This document shows positions 41,986 through 51,361 of a stretch of 64,000 nt of DNA, piece after piece. Position 1 is the first letter of the stretch, and the number at the start of each line of letters is the position of its first letter. Source of the stretch: Vibrio splendidus (GTDB taxonomy: Bacteria > Pseudomonadota > Gammaproteobacteria > Enterobacterales > Vibrionaceae); the NCBI RefSeq assembly GCF_024347615.1, contig NZ_AP025508.1, positions 1,860,001 to 1,924,000 of the forward strand. Reading direction: 5' to 3'. The notes under the pieces were generated by a model. The model was not told the DNA's origin and searched no databases. It saw nothing but the letters and a program-made list of their open reading frames with translations. Both the position numbers and the translations under genes were made by a program.

Positions 41986-43076
41986 ACTCCTTTTGAGATA
42001 TCGTTGTAAGAGGCAACCATTTTTACAATGTCGAAGTTTTCGAGTACGTAACGACGAGGTGACAAAAAGCGTTCATTTTGCTTTTCTAATAGCGCACTAG
42101 CTAACCCCACAATGCTGCCGCTTTTGACGAGGGCGCCGCTGACTGGACATAAGGTTTCATCGACAGCCCCTACATTCATCGCGACGGTAGGGATGTTGCA
42201 CGCCTGAGCTTCTAGTGTAGAAAGTGGCAGCCCCTCATGACGAGAAGGTAGACAGAAGGTGTCTAACGCGCCGTAAAAAGAAGTCATGTCTTCAATTAGG
42301 CCAAGAAAGATCACACGGTCGCTCAAATTCAAGCGGTCAGTGAGTTGTTCCAGTTGCTTGCGTTTTGAACCATCACCAGCCAATGCGACAACGGTGTTAG
42401 TAGGAAGTAAGCTAAGCGCTTTAATCAGTTGGTCTTGACCTTTCACGTGTTCTAAACGTCCCGCACAACCTACGATGTGTTTATCGGTTGGTAGATCGAG
42501 TGTTGCTCTCGCGTCTGCTTTTGACATCGGTTTGAACTTCTCGCAATCCACACCGTTTTTAATCGTGATGATGTTGTTGTATGAAAAGGCAGAGCGCAGT
42601 TGGTTGTAAACACGGGTTGCATCGGCCACCAAAGTTGGCTGAGCGGCTTTAAGTGCTAATGCTTGTAAGCGACGACGTTTGTTATTTTTCAAATGCCAAG
42701 CATCATGCTCGGTATGAATTCGAGTAGGAACCCCTGATACACGGGCAGCGTAACCCGCGTAGAGCAGTGGGCCTATGTGATGGGTATGAACAACATCAGG
42801 GCGAATTCCTCTAAATGCTTTGATGAGTTTTATGATGATGTTGAATTGAACACCGGGCTCTTTATCTAAAAACACGATTTGGTTGTGGTAAGGCTTCAGC
42901 TTCGGCCAGTTTGCGATGGATTCTGCTTTCGTGCCTTCTAAACTGACGATCAACACTTGGTCTGTTGGTTTGGCAAGGCGCAGCAAATCTAACGTTAGGG
43001 TTTCTAATCCGCCTGGGGCAAGGTGTTGAACAACGTGTATGATCTTCTTGCCATGCTTTGTTATCTGGTTATTCAT
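41976..43076 (-). CDS. sypP: Family 4 glycosyltransferase, SypP-like
   Basis: A 366 aa GT-B enzyme: VVQHLAPGGLE near the N-terminus, HTHHIGPLLYAGY, and GCAGRLEHVKGQDQLIKAL with the E-x7-E region LPSRHEGLPLSTLEAQA. The start at 43076 follows AGGG; the open frame extends upstream into the promoter and is not used. A sigma-54 promoter and SypG-like enhancer lie just upstream, so sypPQR is its own operon. Confidence 0.87.
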   Translation of the reverse strand: MNNQITKHGKKIIHVVQHLAPGGLETLTLDLLRLAKPTDQVLIVSLEGTKAESIANWPKLKPYHNQIVFLDKEPGVQFNIIIKLIKAFRGIRPDVVHTHHIGPLLYAGYAARVSGVPTRIHTEHDAWHLKNNKRRRLQALALKAAQPTLVADATRVYNQLRSAFSYNNIITIKNGVDCEKFKPMSKADARATLDLPTDKHIVGCAGRLEHVKGQDQLIKALSLLPTNTVVALAGDGSKRKQLEQLTDRLNLSDRVIFLGLIEDMTSFYGALDTFCLPSRHEGLPLSTLEAQACNIPTVAMNVGAVDETLCPVSGALVKSGSIVGLASALLEKQNERFLSPRRYVLENFDIVKMVASYNDISKGVCA

Positions 43077-43167
43077 AATTTGGACCCTGCCTTTATAATT
43101 CTTGTTTCGCTTTTCTGACGTTTCTCTTGAAGTAACTTCTTTAAAACGTTTGACTACACAAGGAGAT

Positions 43168-43184
43168 TGCAGGAGTTGTGCCAA
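43168..43184 (-). promoter_or_regulatory. Sigma-54 promoter for sypPQR
   Basis: On the minus strand TTGGCACAACTCCTGCA: GG and GC are 10 bases apart, matching YTGGCAC-N5-YTGCA. It is 92 bases upstream of the sypP start. Confidence 0.88.
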
Positions 43185-43241
43185 TTAAATAGTCATTATA
43201 TTTCAGTGACTTATAGTGAGTGGTTCGAGGGCAGTTTTCGT

Positions 43242-43256
43242 TTCTCAAAATGGGAA
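43242..43256 (-). promoter_or_regulatory. Putative SypG enhancer upstream of sypP
   Basis: TTCTCAAAATGGGAA fits TTCTCA-N3-TG, the core I recall for the V. fischeri SypG element. It is about 60 bases upstream of the sigma-54 site. Confidence 0.7.
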
Positions 43257-43345
43257 TCAAAACAAGATACGAGTGAATGGCTATTTGAATCGTGGCGCTT
43301 CGGGAAATCGAAAGTGGGATTAATAATTGGGGCTTTATAAAAGCA

Positions 43346-43370
43346 AAACGCCAACCGAGTGTTGGCGTTT
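43346..43370 (-). terminator. Terminator after sypO
   Basis: A 10-bp stem AAACGCCAAC / GTTGGCGTTT with a 5-base loop; the minus-strand continuation is TTTTGCTTTT. It separates the sypM-N-O operon from sypPQR. Confidence 0.8.
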
Positions 43371-43376
43371 AGTACT

Positions 43377-43455
43377 TGGAAACTAAAGAGCTAGGAAGCA
43401 CGAAGCTAGGAAACTAGAAAGCTAAGAATCTAGCAAGTTAAAAATAGCTAAGGCT
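43377..43455. repeat. Short degenerate repeat (about 8-9 bp, CTAGNTTC)
   Basis: AAGCTAGGAAACTAGAAAGCTAAGAATCTAG-type motifs recur after the sypO stop; described on the minus strand as TAGCTTTC, TAGTTTCC, TAGCTTCG and TAGCTCTT. It begins within a few bases of the stop codon. Confidence 0.6.
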
Positions 43456-43457
43456 AA

Positions 43458-44882
43458 TCAACTCATTTTAGGGATAACGGTAATGACAGGAACACCTAAG
43501 ATGTCTTCAATTTCATCTTTACGCTTGATTGAAGAGTCAAACAGCTCAAACAATATCGCCAACCCAATGCCAAGGCCGATACCTGCAACGAAACCAGCCA
43601 AAACAAACACAAAAGAAGGTATGTTAGATTTGATACTAGGCGTGAAGGGTAAATCGATAATCTTCACACGTTTGTTTTGCTCGAATACACCAAGCGAACC
43701 CGTTAATTGAGCCATTTCATAACGCTCTGTCAGTTCATCGTATAGCTGGCGTTTAATTTCAACTTGTCGTTTAAGACGGTACATCTCTTTTGCATTTTCG
43801 CCGAAGTTATTCGCCTTGTGTTCTAATTCGAAAATCATAGTACGAAGGCTTTTCGTTTCTTCTGTCAAAGATTCAAAGCGAGCACGAACCAGTTGTAAAC
43901 TGTGTAGTTGGGTGACTAAGAGAGGTTGGGTATCAGACAGTTTGTTCAGTGTCGTACTACTTGCAATGTCCCAAAGCTGGTCGCTGTTCATCGTAGGTTG
44001 AGTGACATCGAGTAAACTCTTTCTCTCATTTTCAAGTCTGTCTAGTTCACGAACTTTAGCTTGTACGGCACTGTGTTTGTTTGTGTATTTGGCTTGAAGT
44101 AGAGCCAGTTCACTACGAATATCGATGATCTGATCTTCTATTCGACCTATCACTGGGTTAGTTTTTGAAAGCTGTTGATCGATTGACCCTAAGCTTTTTT
44201 CAACACCGGATAACTCGGCCTCTTTTTCTGCGAGTGTTTGTTTGAGTGACGCTAAGCGATTCAAACTTTGGCTCTGTACCTCAGGCGTCGAATGAACATT
44301 CTCATTCATGTATAAGGCAAGGGCTTCTTCTGCTACTTCAAGTTCAGCACTGCGCTTATCTATATGAATCTTCAAGAAGTTGCTCGAGTCTTCAATCGAA
44401 GAACGTTCTGGTGCTAACAGTTGCTCAATAAAATGTTCACTTACCGAACGAAGCGTCGCTTCCATTCCATCTGGTGTGTTTGAGCTTAAGCTAATTTTTA
44501 GAAAATCTTTTCCAAGCTGAGTCACCGTTAGACGTTGAGATAGGTCAGTAATGATCTCTTGTTTCTCAATTTCAGGCATATCGGGCGTGGTTAATTGCAG
44601 TTCATCAGCGACCGAATAAAGTACATGTCGACTGTGAAGCAGTGTTCTCAACGCGTTAAGGCGGTCTTTGAGCATGGTAGAAACGGCGATGTCTTCCAAG
44701 AATGGATTCATTTTGGCCGTTTCTTGAATCAACATACTGGTATGCGCGTCATATTTAGTCGGAGCCAACTTGCTCACACCAAAGCCGACAAAGGGCAAAA
44801 TAAGGATTGGTAGAACAATAACGTAGCGTTGGCGCCACATGGCATTCAAGATGAACAATAACCGCAATTTCAGATTATTCAT
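43458..44882 (-). CDS. sypO: Wzz/chain-length determinant family protein, SypO-like
   Basis: A 474 aa protein with two membrane helices at the ends (about residues 13-33 and 420-440) enclosing a long periplasmic coiled-coil region, the Wzz/GumC layout. It sets polymer length. It lacks a C-terminal kinase domain; that role falls to SypD encoded elsewhere in the locus. Start at 44882 (MNNLKLRLL), close to the end of sypN. Confidence 0.87.
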   Translation of the reverse strand: MNNLKLRLLFILNAMWRQRYVIVLPILILPFVGFGVSKLAPTKYDAHTSMLIQETAKMNPFLEDIAVSTMLKDRLNALRTLLHSRHVLYSVADELQLTTPDMPEIEKQEIITDLSQRLTVTQLGKDFLKISLSSNTPDGMEATLRSVSEHFIEQLLAPERSSIEDSSNFLKIHIDKRSAELEVAEEALALYMNENVHSTPEVQSQSLNRLASLKQTLAEKEAELSGVEKSLGSIDQQLSKTNPVIGRIEDQIIDIRSELALLQAKYTNKHSAVQAKVRELDRLENERKSLLDVTQPTMNSDQLWDIASSTTLNKLSDTQPLLVTQLHSLQLVRARFESLTEETKSLRTMIFELEHKANNFGENAKEMYRLKRQVEIKRQLYDELTERYEMAQLTGSLGVFEQNKRVKIIDLPFTPSIKSNIPSFVFVLAGFVAGIGLGIGLAILFELFDSSIKRKDEIEDILGVPVITVIPKMS

Positions 44883-46015
44883 AATAGCTCCAACATCCAA
44901 TGTACGAAGTTACCGCGGTTCTGCCAACTGTCTTTGGAGACGACAGAGACTGGCGAGTTTTCAAGGTGACGGCTTTGCTCGAGAGCTTCGACCATCTGTT
45001 GTGCATTTTCAACGGACGTAACGTGATTCTTATAAGGAACCATTGCAGGAAAAGGGGTGGTTACGATAGGAGTTCCCGCGGCAAGGTATTCCATCAGCTT
45101 TAATGGACTGCATGCTCGGATCTGTTCGTTATCAACGAAAGGTAATAGGCTCACATCCCAGTGTTGCGAATAGCTTGGCAACGTGTGATGTGGGCGAGGC
45201 CCCAAGTAATGAACATTATCGAGGTTAGGCAACGACAATGTATCAAGCTCATTAGGGCCGATGAATACAAAGTCCCATTCCGGCATTGCTGTCGCCACAT
45301 GTTTGACCATGTCGTAATCCAGCCATTGAGATAAGCTTCCGTAAAAGCCTGCAATCGGGCGGTGGTTGCTTGGCAAGTCGTGTGCTCTTGGAACTGGTGT
45401 AGAAAATAGCCCGACATCGACACCATGTGGTAAGAGTTGAGCTTTCTCATTAGGGAATTTGTCCATCAGCTTTTCACTAGCAGCGAAGACCAGATCTGAT
45501 TTTTCAATCAATTCCAATTCATGCTGAGCGACAGTTTTGTGGTCAACGCCCGCGAGCGCACTAAAGTCATCCCCGCAGTAATAAACAACCGCTGACTCGC
45601 CTAAGTGTCCGCATAAATCAACAGCGGTAGGAAGGGAAGTCCATAAGATAGGATTATGAAGTTTCAGCTCAGCAATAACTGGCTTCAACTGACGTAACAT
45701 CATTTGCTGAGCCAGTTTTCTAGACAGCTTAGAAGAAGGCGCAGGAATGGTTTTCAAGTTCACGACCGTTATGTTGCCTTGGTCGTTTGAATCAGCGACG
45801 TTTTGTGGATCCAGCATGTTTTGAGTAACTGCGTTGCTTCGCCCTGTCAGTTTATTGAAAGCGCGAGTGATGTCTTTAACTGACAGTCTTGGCTGTCTAA
45901 GACCAATAGAGTTGACCCATAAGACTTTATGTTGTTTAGCCAAGTGACGAACCAAGTGTTGAGTCGATGAAGGCAGACCGCCAAAGTCTTCACCAAATAC
46001 GATTAAATCACGCAT
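44879..46015 (-). CDS. sypN: Glycosyltransferase, SypN-like
   Basis: A 378 aa GT-B glycosyltransferase: MRDLIVFGEDFGGLPSSTQH start, ILWTSLPTAVDLCGHLG, AGFYGSLSQWLDYDM and CSPLKLMEYLAAGTPIVTTPFPAM near the donor site. The start is 46015 because GGAGG is 6 bases upstream; it overlaps sypM by 8 bases. Adds a sugar to the repeat unit. Confidence 0.85.
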   Translation of the reverse strand: MRDLIVFGEDFGGLPSSTQHLVRHLAKQHKVLWVNSIGLRQPRLSVKDITRAFNKLTGRSNAVTQNMLDPQNVADSNDQGNITVVNLKTIPAPSSKLSRKLAQQMMLRQLKPVIAELKLHNPILWTSLPTAVDLCGHLGESAVVYYCGDDFSALAGVDHKTVAQHELELIEKSDLVFAASEKLMDKFPNEKAQLLPHGVDVGLFSTPVPRAHDLPSNHRPIAGFYGSLSQWLDYDMVKHVATAMPEWDFVFIGPNELDTLSLPNLDNVHYLGPRPHHTLPSYSQHWDVSLLPFVDNEQIRACSPLKLMEYLAAGTPIVTTPFPAMVPYKNHVTSVENAQQMVEALEQSRHLENSPVSVVSKDSWQNRGNFVHWMLELL

Positions 46016-46793
46016 GGTCGCCTCCATGAGTCTCTAACGAGTCGAATACATCGGATTCTGTCACTTCAACGGATTTAATCTGACCGACAACTCGAGCAGG
46101 GTTACCGCCTGCGATTGCGAAGGCAGGGATGTTCTTTGTTACCACGCTGCCTGCGGCTATTACGGCACCTTCGCCGATGGTTACGCCACCTTTAACGGTA
46201 ACATTGGTGCCTAGCCATACATCTTGTTCAAGAATGATGTCGCCGATTTGCTGAGGGTCATCGCCTTCACCTAGTGCTCGACGTTTTGCATCAAGCGGGT
46301 GTCCAGAGTATCCAAACAGGAAAGCGCCGCCAGCGATGCGTACGTTGTCGGAGATAACGACTTTACCTCCAACAGCGATGGTCGATTGCCAACCGATGTC
46401 TACATTGTTGCCAATCGACAGTAGTGGGTGTTCCAAGCCTTCAAGTGGTTGGGTACAACCAGAGAATGTCGTGTGGCCAGAGATACGGCAGTTATCGCCA
46501 ATCGTAATTTGTACCGGACCGCTCACGAAAGGGAGGCCACCGTATAAATACAGGCGTTTGCCACATTGAGCGACACGACCTTTGAAAGCCGGAGTCCAGT
46601 AGAAGAATCGCGTAAAGCCAGAAACCAAATTCACCACTAGCTTGTGCGCTTGATATAGGCAGCGATTAAGTACTTGAGGGGTAGGTAGCTCTGCGCTTCT
46701 GATGTCTTTCAAAATGAAAAACACATTTCTAATTCGAGAATTAGGGTGAAACTTAAGCCAATGTTTGAATTGATGTATAGATACTGACGTCAT
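46008..46793 (-). CDS. sypM: Hexapeptide-repeat acyltransferase, SypM-like
   Basis: A 261 aa left-handed beta-helix acyltransferase (GNVDIGWQSTIAVGGKV-type repeats at about 115-165 and DVWLGTNVTVKGGVTIGEGAVIAAGSVV at about 190-220). Likely O-acetylates the polysaccharide or its precursor. It is the first gene of the sypM-N-O operon and is preceded by a sigma-54-like element and an enhancer motif. Confidence 0.87.
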   Translation of the reverse strand: MTSVSIHQFKHWLKFHPNSRIRNVFFILKDIRSAELPTPQVLNRCLYQAHKLVVNLVSGFTRFFYWTPAFKGRVAQCGKRLYLYGGLPFVSGPVQITIGDNCRISGHTTFSGCTQPLEGLEHPLLSIGNNVDIGWQSTIAVGGKVVISDNVRIAGGAFLFGYSGHPLDAKRRALGEGDDPQQIGDIILEQDVWLGTNVTVKGGVTIGEGAVIAAGSVVTKNIPAFAIAGGNPARVVGQIKSVEVTESDVFDSLETHGGDHA

Positions 46794-46828
46794 AATGAAA
46801 ATCCTCTTTTTTGTTATATAGAAGTACT

Positions 46829-46845
46829 TTCATATATTGTGCCAT
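46829..46845 (-). promoter_or_regulatory. Sigma-54-like promoter for sypM-N-O
   Basis: Minus strand ATGGCACAATATATGAA: the -24 box is perfect but the -12 reads TGAA rather than TGCA, so it is a weaker match than the others. Confidence 0.5.
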
Positions 46846-46885
46846 TTAATAAGTGCATTATTTTCAATAAGTTACAAGTTGACTT

Positions 46886-48262
46886 TTAGGTTTTCTCATT
46901 TTGACAGGCAGTATGAGATACGTTCGCAACAGCAACAATCAATGCGGAAAGGATATAGATAGGCCAGTTGAAGCCTTGTGTTAGGAAGGTACCCGAGACT
47001 ATGGTGCCAATTAACCCAGTATATACGGCGTAAGCCGCGGCATTGAGATTTGGGTCGATTTCTGTGGCCGAGTTTTTTAACCTCGTTAACGTAGAGCGAG
47101 AGGTTTTGATCAAAGAAACGATAAGACAAACAAAAATGATCAGACCAATGAATCCGGTCTCTGCTAACACACCAAACCAAGTACTGTGAACGGCGTGATT
47201 CAGTCCGTCCCAGTGCGAACTATAAAAGAAGTAGTTCGAGAAGAAGTTGTTCAACCCTACGCCTGTCAGTGGATTCTCAACTGCCATTTTTACTGCTGCT
47301 TCCCAAGCATAGATTCGCCCCATTGCAGATTCATCGATACCTTGTTCAGCGGCACCACCAGAAGATCTGTCTGAGATCCCAGCAACCAAGTAGAGCACTA
47401 CGGCCACGACAGTTCCTACGGAGATTAAGAGAACTTTAGAGCGCACTAGTTTCCACGCAAAAATACCAATCACCGCAATACACCCCAGTAACCCGCCACG
47501 GCTTTGAGTGGCAATAATGGCGGCGAGCAGCAACAAACAGACTAACCCGCTAATTAAGCGTTTGGATCGTGAGATGCCAGTCGTGGTGGCTTGGCTTATC
47601 GTAAAGGCGAGTGGGAACATCAGTACCAGTGCTAGATCGTTCGGGTCACCTAACATAGAGCCAAAATCGCGGCCAATAGTCACACGTGAGCCTTCAACAA
47701 GCCCAATGCCATTTACTGAGTTGTACACGGCAATAGAGCTTACTAAAGCGCCAGCGTAGATAATCGTCATCGCGGTTTTTGCGAGATTTTCAGTGGTATT
47801 TACTAGCCAAGTAATCGCAAGCGTCATCACGATGATTTTCCAATAAACGCCTTTGAATTCTGCGAGTGCTATGGGCCTGTTAGACGCGAAGATAATACCA
47901 ATAAAAACCAATACCCAAAAAATGGTGAGCCAATTTAAACAAGGGTGCCAGAAGATTTTGAGCTCTTTACTGATTAAAGCATGCCATAGCAGAGCTGACA
48001 GAGCGCCTAATGAAAGCATTAGCGGTATTTTTAACGAATAGAGTTGAGGTATGGCTTCGTGAATTCGGAAAAATGAAAAGACAACGAACAATAGGACTAG
48101 CCAGAATGTCTTGTTTAACACGAATAACCCGGCCAATGGCACAAGAGCGAGCGCCACAATAACAGCGGGATGCGGCACGAAGTACCAGACAATACCGAGC
48201 CCGACACACAAGGTGCTGATCGTGATGATGACTGGCAATCTATTGGCTTCAGGGTTGACCAT
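46886..48262 (-). CDS. sypL: Wzy/O-antigen-ligase-like polymerase, SypL-like
   Basis: A 458 aa inner-membrane protein with about 11-12 helices and an O-antigen ligase (Wzy_C) type large periplasmic loop (TQSRGGLLGCIAVIG; NPLTGVGLNNFFSNYF; HSTWFGVLAETGFIGL). It probably polymerises or ligates repeat units. The start MVNPEANRL (48262) has AGAGG upstream. It is alone between two sigma-54 promoters. Naming as sypL rests on position and fold. Confidence 0.78.
   Translation of the reverse strand: MVNPEANRLPVIITISTLCVGLGIVWYFVPHPAVIVALALVPLAGLFVLNKTFWLVLLFVVFSFFRIHEAIPQLYSLKIPLMLSLGALSALLWHALISKELKIFWHPCLNWLTIFWVLVFIGIIFASNRPIALAEFKGVYWKIIVMTLAITWLVNTTENLAKTAMTIIYAGALVSSIAVYNSVNGIGLVEGSRVTIGRDFGSMLGDPNDLALVLMFPLAFTISQATTTGISRSKRLISGLVCLLLLAAIIATQSRGGLLGCIAVIGIFAWKLVRSKVLLISVGTVVAVVLYLVAGISDRSSGGAAEQGIDESAMGRIYAWEAAVKMAVENPLTGVGLNNFFSNYFFYSSHWDGLNHAVHSTWFGVLAETGFIGLIIFVCLIVSLIKTSRSTLTRLKNSATEIDPNLNAAAYAVYTGLIGTIVSGTFLTQGFNWPIYILSALIVAVANVSHTACQNEKT
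46893..46907 (-). promoter_or_regulatory. Putative SypG enhancer upstream of sypM
   Basis: TTCTCATTTTGACAG fits TTCTCA-N3-TG. It lies within the 3' end of the sypL-like gene, about 50 bases upstream of the sigma-54-like site. Confidence 0.65.
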
Positions 48263-48340
48263 TGTGACCTCTATTCGCAAATAAACTCTTCATGACTCGC
48301 TCGCAATCTTTTGAGACGTAGTTACACCTGATGTTAAATA

Positions 48341-48358
48341 TTGCAAAGCGAGTGCCAG
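48341..48358 (-). promoter_or_regulatory. Sigma-54 promoter for the sypL-like gene
   Basis: Minus strand CTGGCACTCGCTTTGCAA, an excellent match with GG and GC 10 bases apart. It sits 79 bases upstream of the start codon. Confidence 0.9.
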
Positions 48359-48430
48359 TTATGCATTTTGTTTAACTAACTGATTTAGTGTTGGATTATT
48401 AAGTGAGGGCTTAGCCTTGAGGTGAGTTTT

Positions 48431-48443
48431 GTCATTTTGAGAA
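48431..48443 (-). promoter_or_regulatory. Putative SypG enhancer upstream of the sypL-like gene
   Basis: Minus strand TTCTCAAAATGAC, TTCTCA-N3-TG, about 75 bases upstream of the sigma-54 promoter. Confidence 0.7.
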
Positions 48444-48512
48444 TCAGTATAAAACTGTCTAAAGTACTTAAATCATCTAGCCCAAATGACCAGTTAACTA
48501 CTAAGACGAGTA

Positions 48513-49640
48513 TTAACGGTCGAGTTGATAGATTTCCAACAACTGCGGGACAACAGCTTGTGGCGAGTATTGGTCTTTCACGGTTTCTATCGCGTTACTC
48601 TTGAGAGAGTCACGTTGCTCGCTCGTCAATGACATCCACGAGGATAAATGCTGTTCTAGTACTAACGCTGTTTCTGAATCAGATTCTGAATTGGCGAGGT
48701 AACCATTAACTTGGTGCACGATGAGCTTAGGCAAGTTACCAACTGAGGTAGCGAGAACGGGAATGCCGCGAATCATGGCTTCTAATGCCGCCATAGGTAA
48801 GCCTTCAAAGCGGGAAGGGATGATTAACAAATCGATTTGGCTCCAGACGTCGTCCATATTGGTCTGATGCCCATGAAAGGTAACATTATCAGGCTGCGAT
48901 TTAGCTAAGACGTCCATTTCTGGTCCGTCACCAAAAAGCTCAAACCGAACATCAGGAAACTGTTTGGCTAATGCGACAAATCGATCAGGCGCTTTTTCAT
49001 GGCTTAACCGCCCCACAAAGCCTACATGGAATGGGCTTGATGAAGGGGAGTTTGTTAACCCGGTTGGGACTTTAACAAAGTTATTCAATTGATGGGTTTT
49101 ACTCGGCACTTTCGCTTTAATCTTCTCACTGACCACAAGCGACTGATCAGAAAGAAAGCTGCTGTAACGGTCGAGCCAGTCATAAAGCCATACTTTGCCT
49201 GTTGGGGTTTCACCTGCGTGATAAGTGGTGATTTGTTTAGTGCTGTTTAAGCGAGGTGGGAGCTTGATGAGTTTACTGACCAAACTGGCTTTGTAACCAT
49301 GAGCATGTATAAGCCTTGGCTGATAATGTTGAACTGCACGTTTAAGCTGTGTCGCGCTATTGCTGCTTGAATCTGCAGAGCAAGAGGCTAAATCGGAAAG
49401 GTAACTAAAAGGGATGTTCAGCGTATTCAACTTTTCAACGATGATCGCTTCTGGATTAAGCTGAGTCAAAAGAACGATTCGAACAGCATCTGAATACTGA
49501 GCGCTTTCAGAAATCAGGCCTTGTGCTAATTCTAAAACATGCGTTTCTATACCTCCAAAAGTTTGGCTGTCGATCAACAGCCAAATCTCATGAAGGTTTA
49601 CGTTGAGTACACCTTGGCTAGGCTTGGTTGTACTCATCAT
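48513..49640 (-). CDS. sypH: Family 4 glycosyltransferase, SypH-like
   Basis: A 375 aa GT-B enzyme: LLIDSQTFGGIETHVLELAQ near the start, HAHGYKASLVSKLI, HVGFVGRLSHEKAPDRFVAL and the acceptor-donor E-x7-E in IPSRFEGLPMAALEAMI. It overlaps the end of sypG by 23 bases, so the two are co-transcribed. Adds a sugar to the repeat unit. Confidence 0.87.
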   Translation of the reverse strand: MMSTTKPSQGVLNVNLHEIWLLIDSQTFGGIETHVLELAQGLISESAQYSDAVRIVLLTQLNPEAIIVEKLNTLNIPFSYLSDLASCSADSSSNSATQLKRAVQHYQPRLIHAHGYKASLVSKLIKLPPRLNSTKQITTYHAGETPTGKVWLYDWLDRYSSFLSDQSLVVSEKIKAKVPSKTHQLNNFVKVPTGLTNSPSSSPFHVGFVGRLSHEKAPDRFVALAKQFPDVRFELFGDGPEMDVLAKSQPDNVTFHGHQTNMDDVWSQIDLLIIPSRFEGLPMAALEAMIRGIPVLATSVGNLPKLIVHQVNGYLANSESDSETALVLEQHLSSWMSLTSEQRDSLKSNAIETVKDQYSPQAVVPQLLEIYQLDR

Positions 49641-51129
49641 CCGATTCCCAAGCCTGCTTCTTACGGTAAACGGTAGAAGGGCTAAGTTCTAATAACACAG
49701 CAGCGTTTAGCACATTCCCATCGCAATGATTGATCGCGTGTTGAATGGCTTCGCGCTCTATTTGCCACATTGGACGGATAGCACCTTCGCTTGTTATAAA
49801 TGCGGGCGTCATCGGGTCGTTGTTAGCGGGAACAACTGACGATTGCTCCAACTCTTCCGGAGTAATCGGTGGCAACTTAGCTTCTGGTGTTTCCACAACA
49901 GCAGTTTGGGGCGCCGCTACTCGAATTGGTGTCACTGATTTCGAGGTTGGAGCTGCGTCTATTTTATTAATCGGAGGCGGTAACATGTCTTTGGTCACGC
50001 TTGTCTCATTGTTCAACACCACGATGTTACGGATGATGTTTTGCAGCTGACGCACGTTGCCTGGCCACGCATAACGTTTAAGTAGATTCTGCGTTTCTTT
50101 GTCTATTGATTTGAACTTCTTTTTGTCTTGCTTCGCGTACAGCTTTAAAAAGTGATTACAAAGGGTGACAATGTCACCTCCTCGTTCACGAAGCGGTGGC
50201 ATCTCAATAGGCACGACGTGAACACGATAGTAAAGGTCTTCTCTAAAACGTCCTTCTTCTACCTCAACCAGTGGGTCGCGGTTGGTCGCACAGATAATTC
50301 TGACATCAACTTTAATCTCGCGGTTGCCACCGAGTGGAGTAAACGTACCGGTTTGCAAAAATCTAAGGAGCTTCTTCTGCATCTCCAGTTCCATTTCACA
50401 AAGCTCGTCGAGAAATAGGGTACCGCCGTGTGCTTGCATCGCTGCACCTTTACGGTCGGCTGTTGCTCCGGTAAATGCACCTTTAACGTGACCAAAGATT
50501 TCACTCTCCATTAGGTCTCGAGGGATAGCGCCACAGTTAATGGCAACGAAGGGCTTACCGTTACGTTGACTCTCTTGGTGGATCGCTTCTGCACACACTT
50601 CTTTACCCGTACCACTCTCGCCGTTAATAAACACGCTGGCAGTGGTTGGCGCGACAGAATCAATGATCTTGTAAACCGCCTGCATAGGTAGGCAAGAGCC
50701 AATGAAATTATGAAAGCGGTCACGATCGAACTTGCTTTGCATGTTATCGACGAGGTTTTCGAGTTTCGCTCTTTTTAGATGCAAGCGGACAGAGGTCTTA
50801 AGTCGATCGGCTTGAATTGGCTTTTCCAAGAAGTCTTCCGCACCGCGCTGGATGAGATCTACAGCAATATTAACTGAGCCATGTGCTGTCGCGATAATGA
50901 CGGCGGTCGGTATTTCGTTCGCACTTATCCAATCTAAGACTTCTTCGCCTGGCATGTCGGGCAGTTTAAGATCGAGAATAACAAGCTGTGGTGAGTGCCT
51001 TTCAATGAAGATCTTAGCTTCCGCGCCGGTTTCGACGTGAAAAATATCGTAGGGCTCGTCTTTTACGTACTGCTTGTAGAGTACGGCGAGTGAGGTGGAG
51101 TCTTCAACTAACAATACCTTAGGGCGCAT
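49618..51129 (-). CDS. sypG: Sigma-54-dependent response regulator, SypG-like
   Basis: A 503 aa LuxO/NtrC-type activator. Receiver domain with phospho-acceptor Asp53 (VILDLKLPD). AAA+ domain with Walker A GESGTGKE and the sigma-54 loop GAFTGA. C-terminal Fis-type HTH (NVLNAAVLLELSPSTVYRKK). The start MRPKVLLVED (51129) has AAGGAAT upstream. It should activate the sigma-54 promoters in this locus when phosphorylated. Confidence 0.93.
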   Translation of the reverse strand: MRPKVLLVEDSTSLAVLYKQYVKDEPYDIFHVETGAEAKIFIERHSPQLVILDLKLPDMPGEEVLDWISANEIPTAVIIATAHGSVNIAVDLIQRGAEDFLEKPIQADRLKTSVRLHLKRAKLENLVDNMQSKFDRDRFHNFIGSCLPMQAVYKIIDSVAPTTASVFINGESGTGKEVCAEAIHQESQRNGKPFVAINCGAIPRDLMESEIFGHVKGAFTGATADRKGAAMQAHGGTLFLDELCEMELEMQKKLLRFLQTGTFTPLGGNREIKVDVRIICATNRDPLVEVEEGRFREDLYYRVHVVPIEMPPLRERGGDIVTLCNHFLKLYAKQDKKKFKSIDKETQNLLKRYAWPGNVRQLQNIIRNIVVLNNETSVTKDMLPPPINKIDAAPTSKSVTPIRVAAPQTAVVETPEAKLPPITPEELEQSSVVPANNDPMTPAFITSEGAIRPMWQIEREAIQHAINHCDGNVLNAAVLLELSPSTVYRKKQAWESDDEYNQA

Positions 51130-51361
51130 TGTGTATTCCTTTTGAAACTTTATCCTAACCAATCAATAACATAGTGGTATGTATCCATCAACACGAGACT
51201 TGTGTATTTGTTATCTACCGCATGCAATCTCTTAAGAAACGATAGGTGTACTTTCTCGCGTTGTTGCTCACGATAGCGTGCCTATTAATGGTGAGTATAT
51301 TAATAACGACTATGTTGAGTTTTTATCTGATACCTACACTTACACTGATACTAATGAGCAT

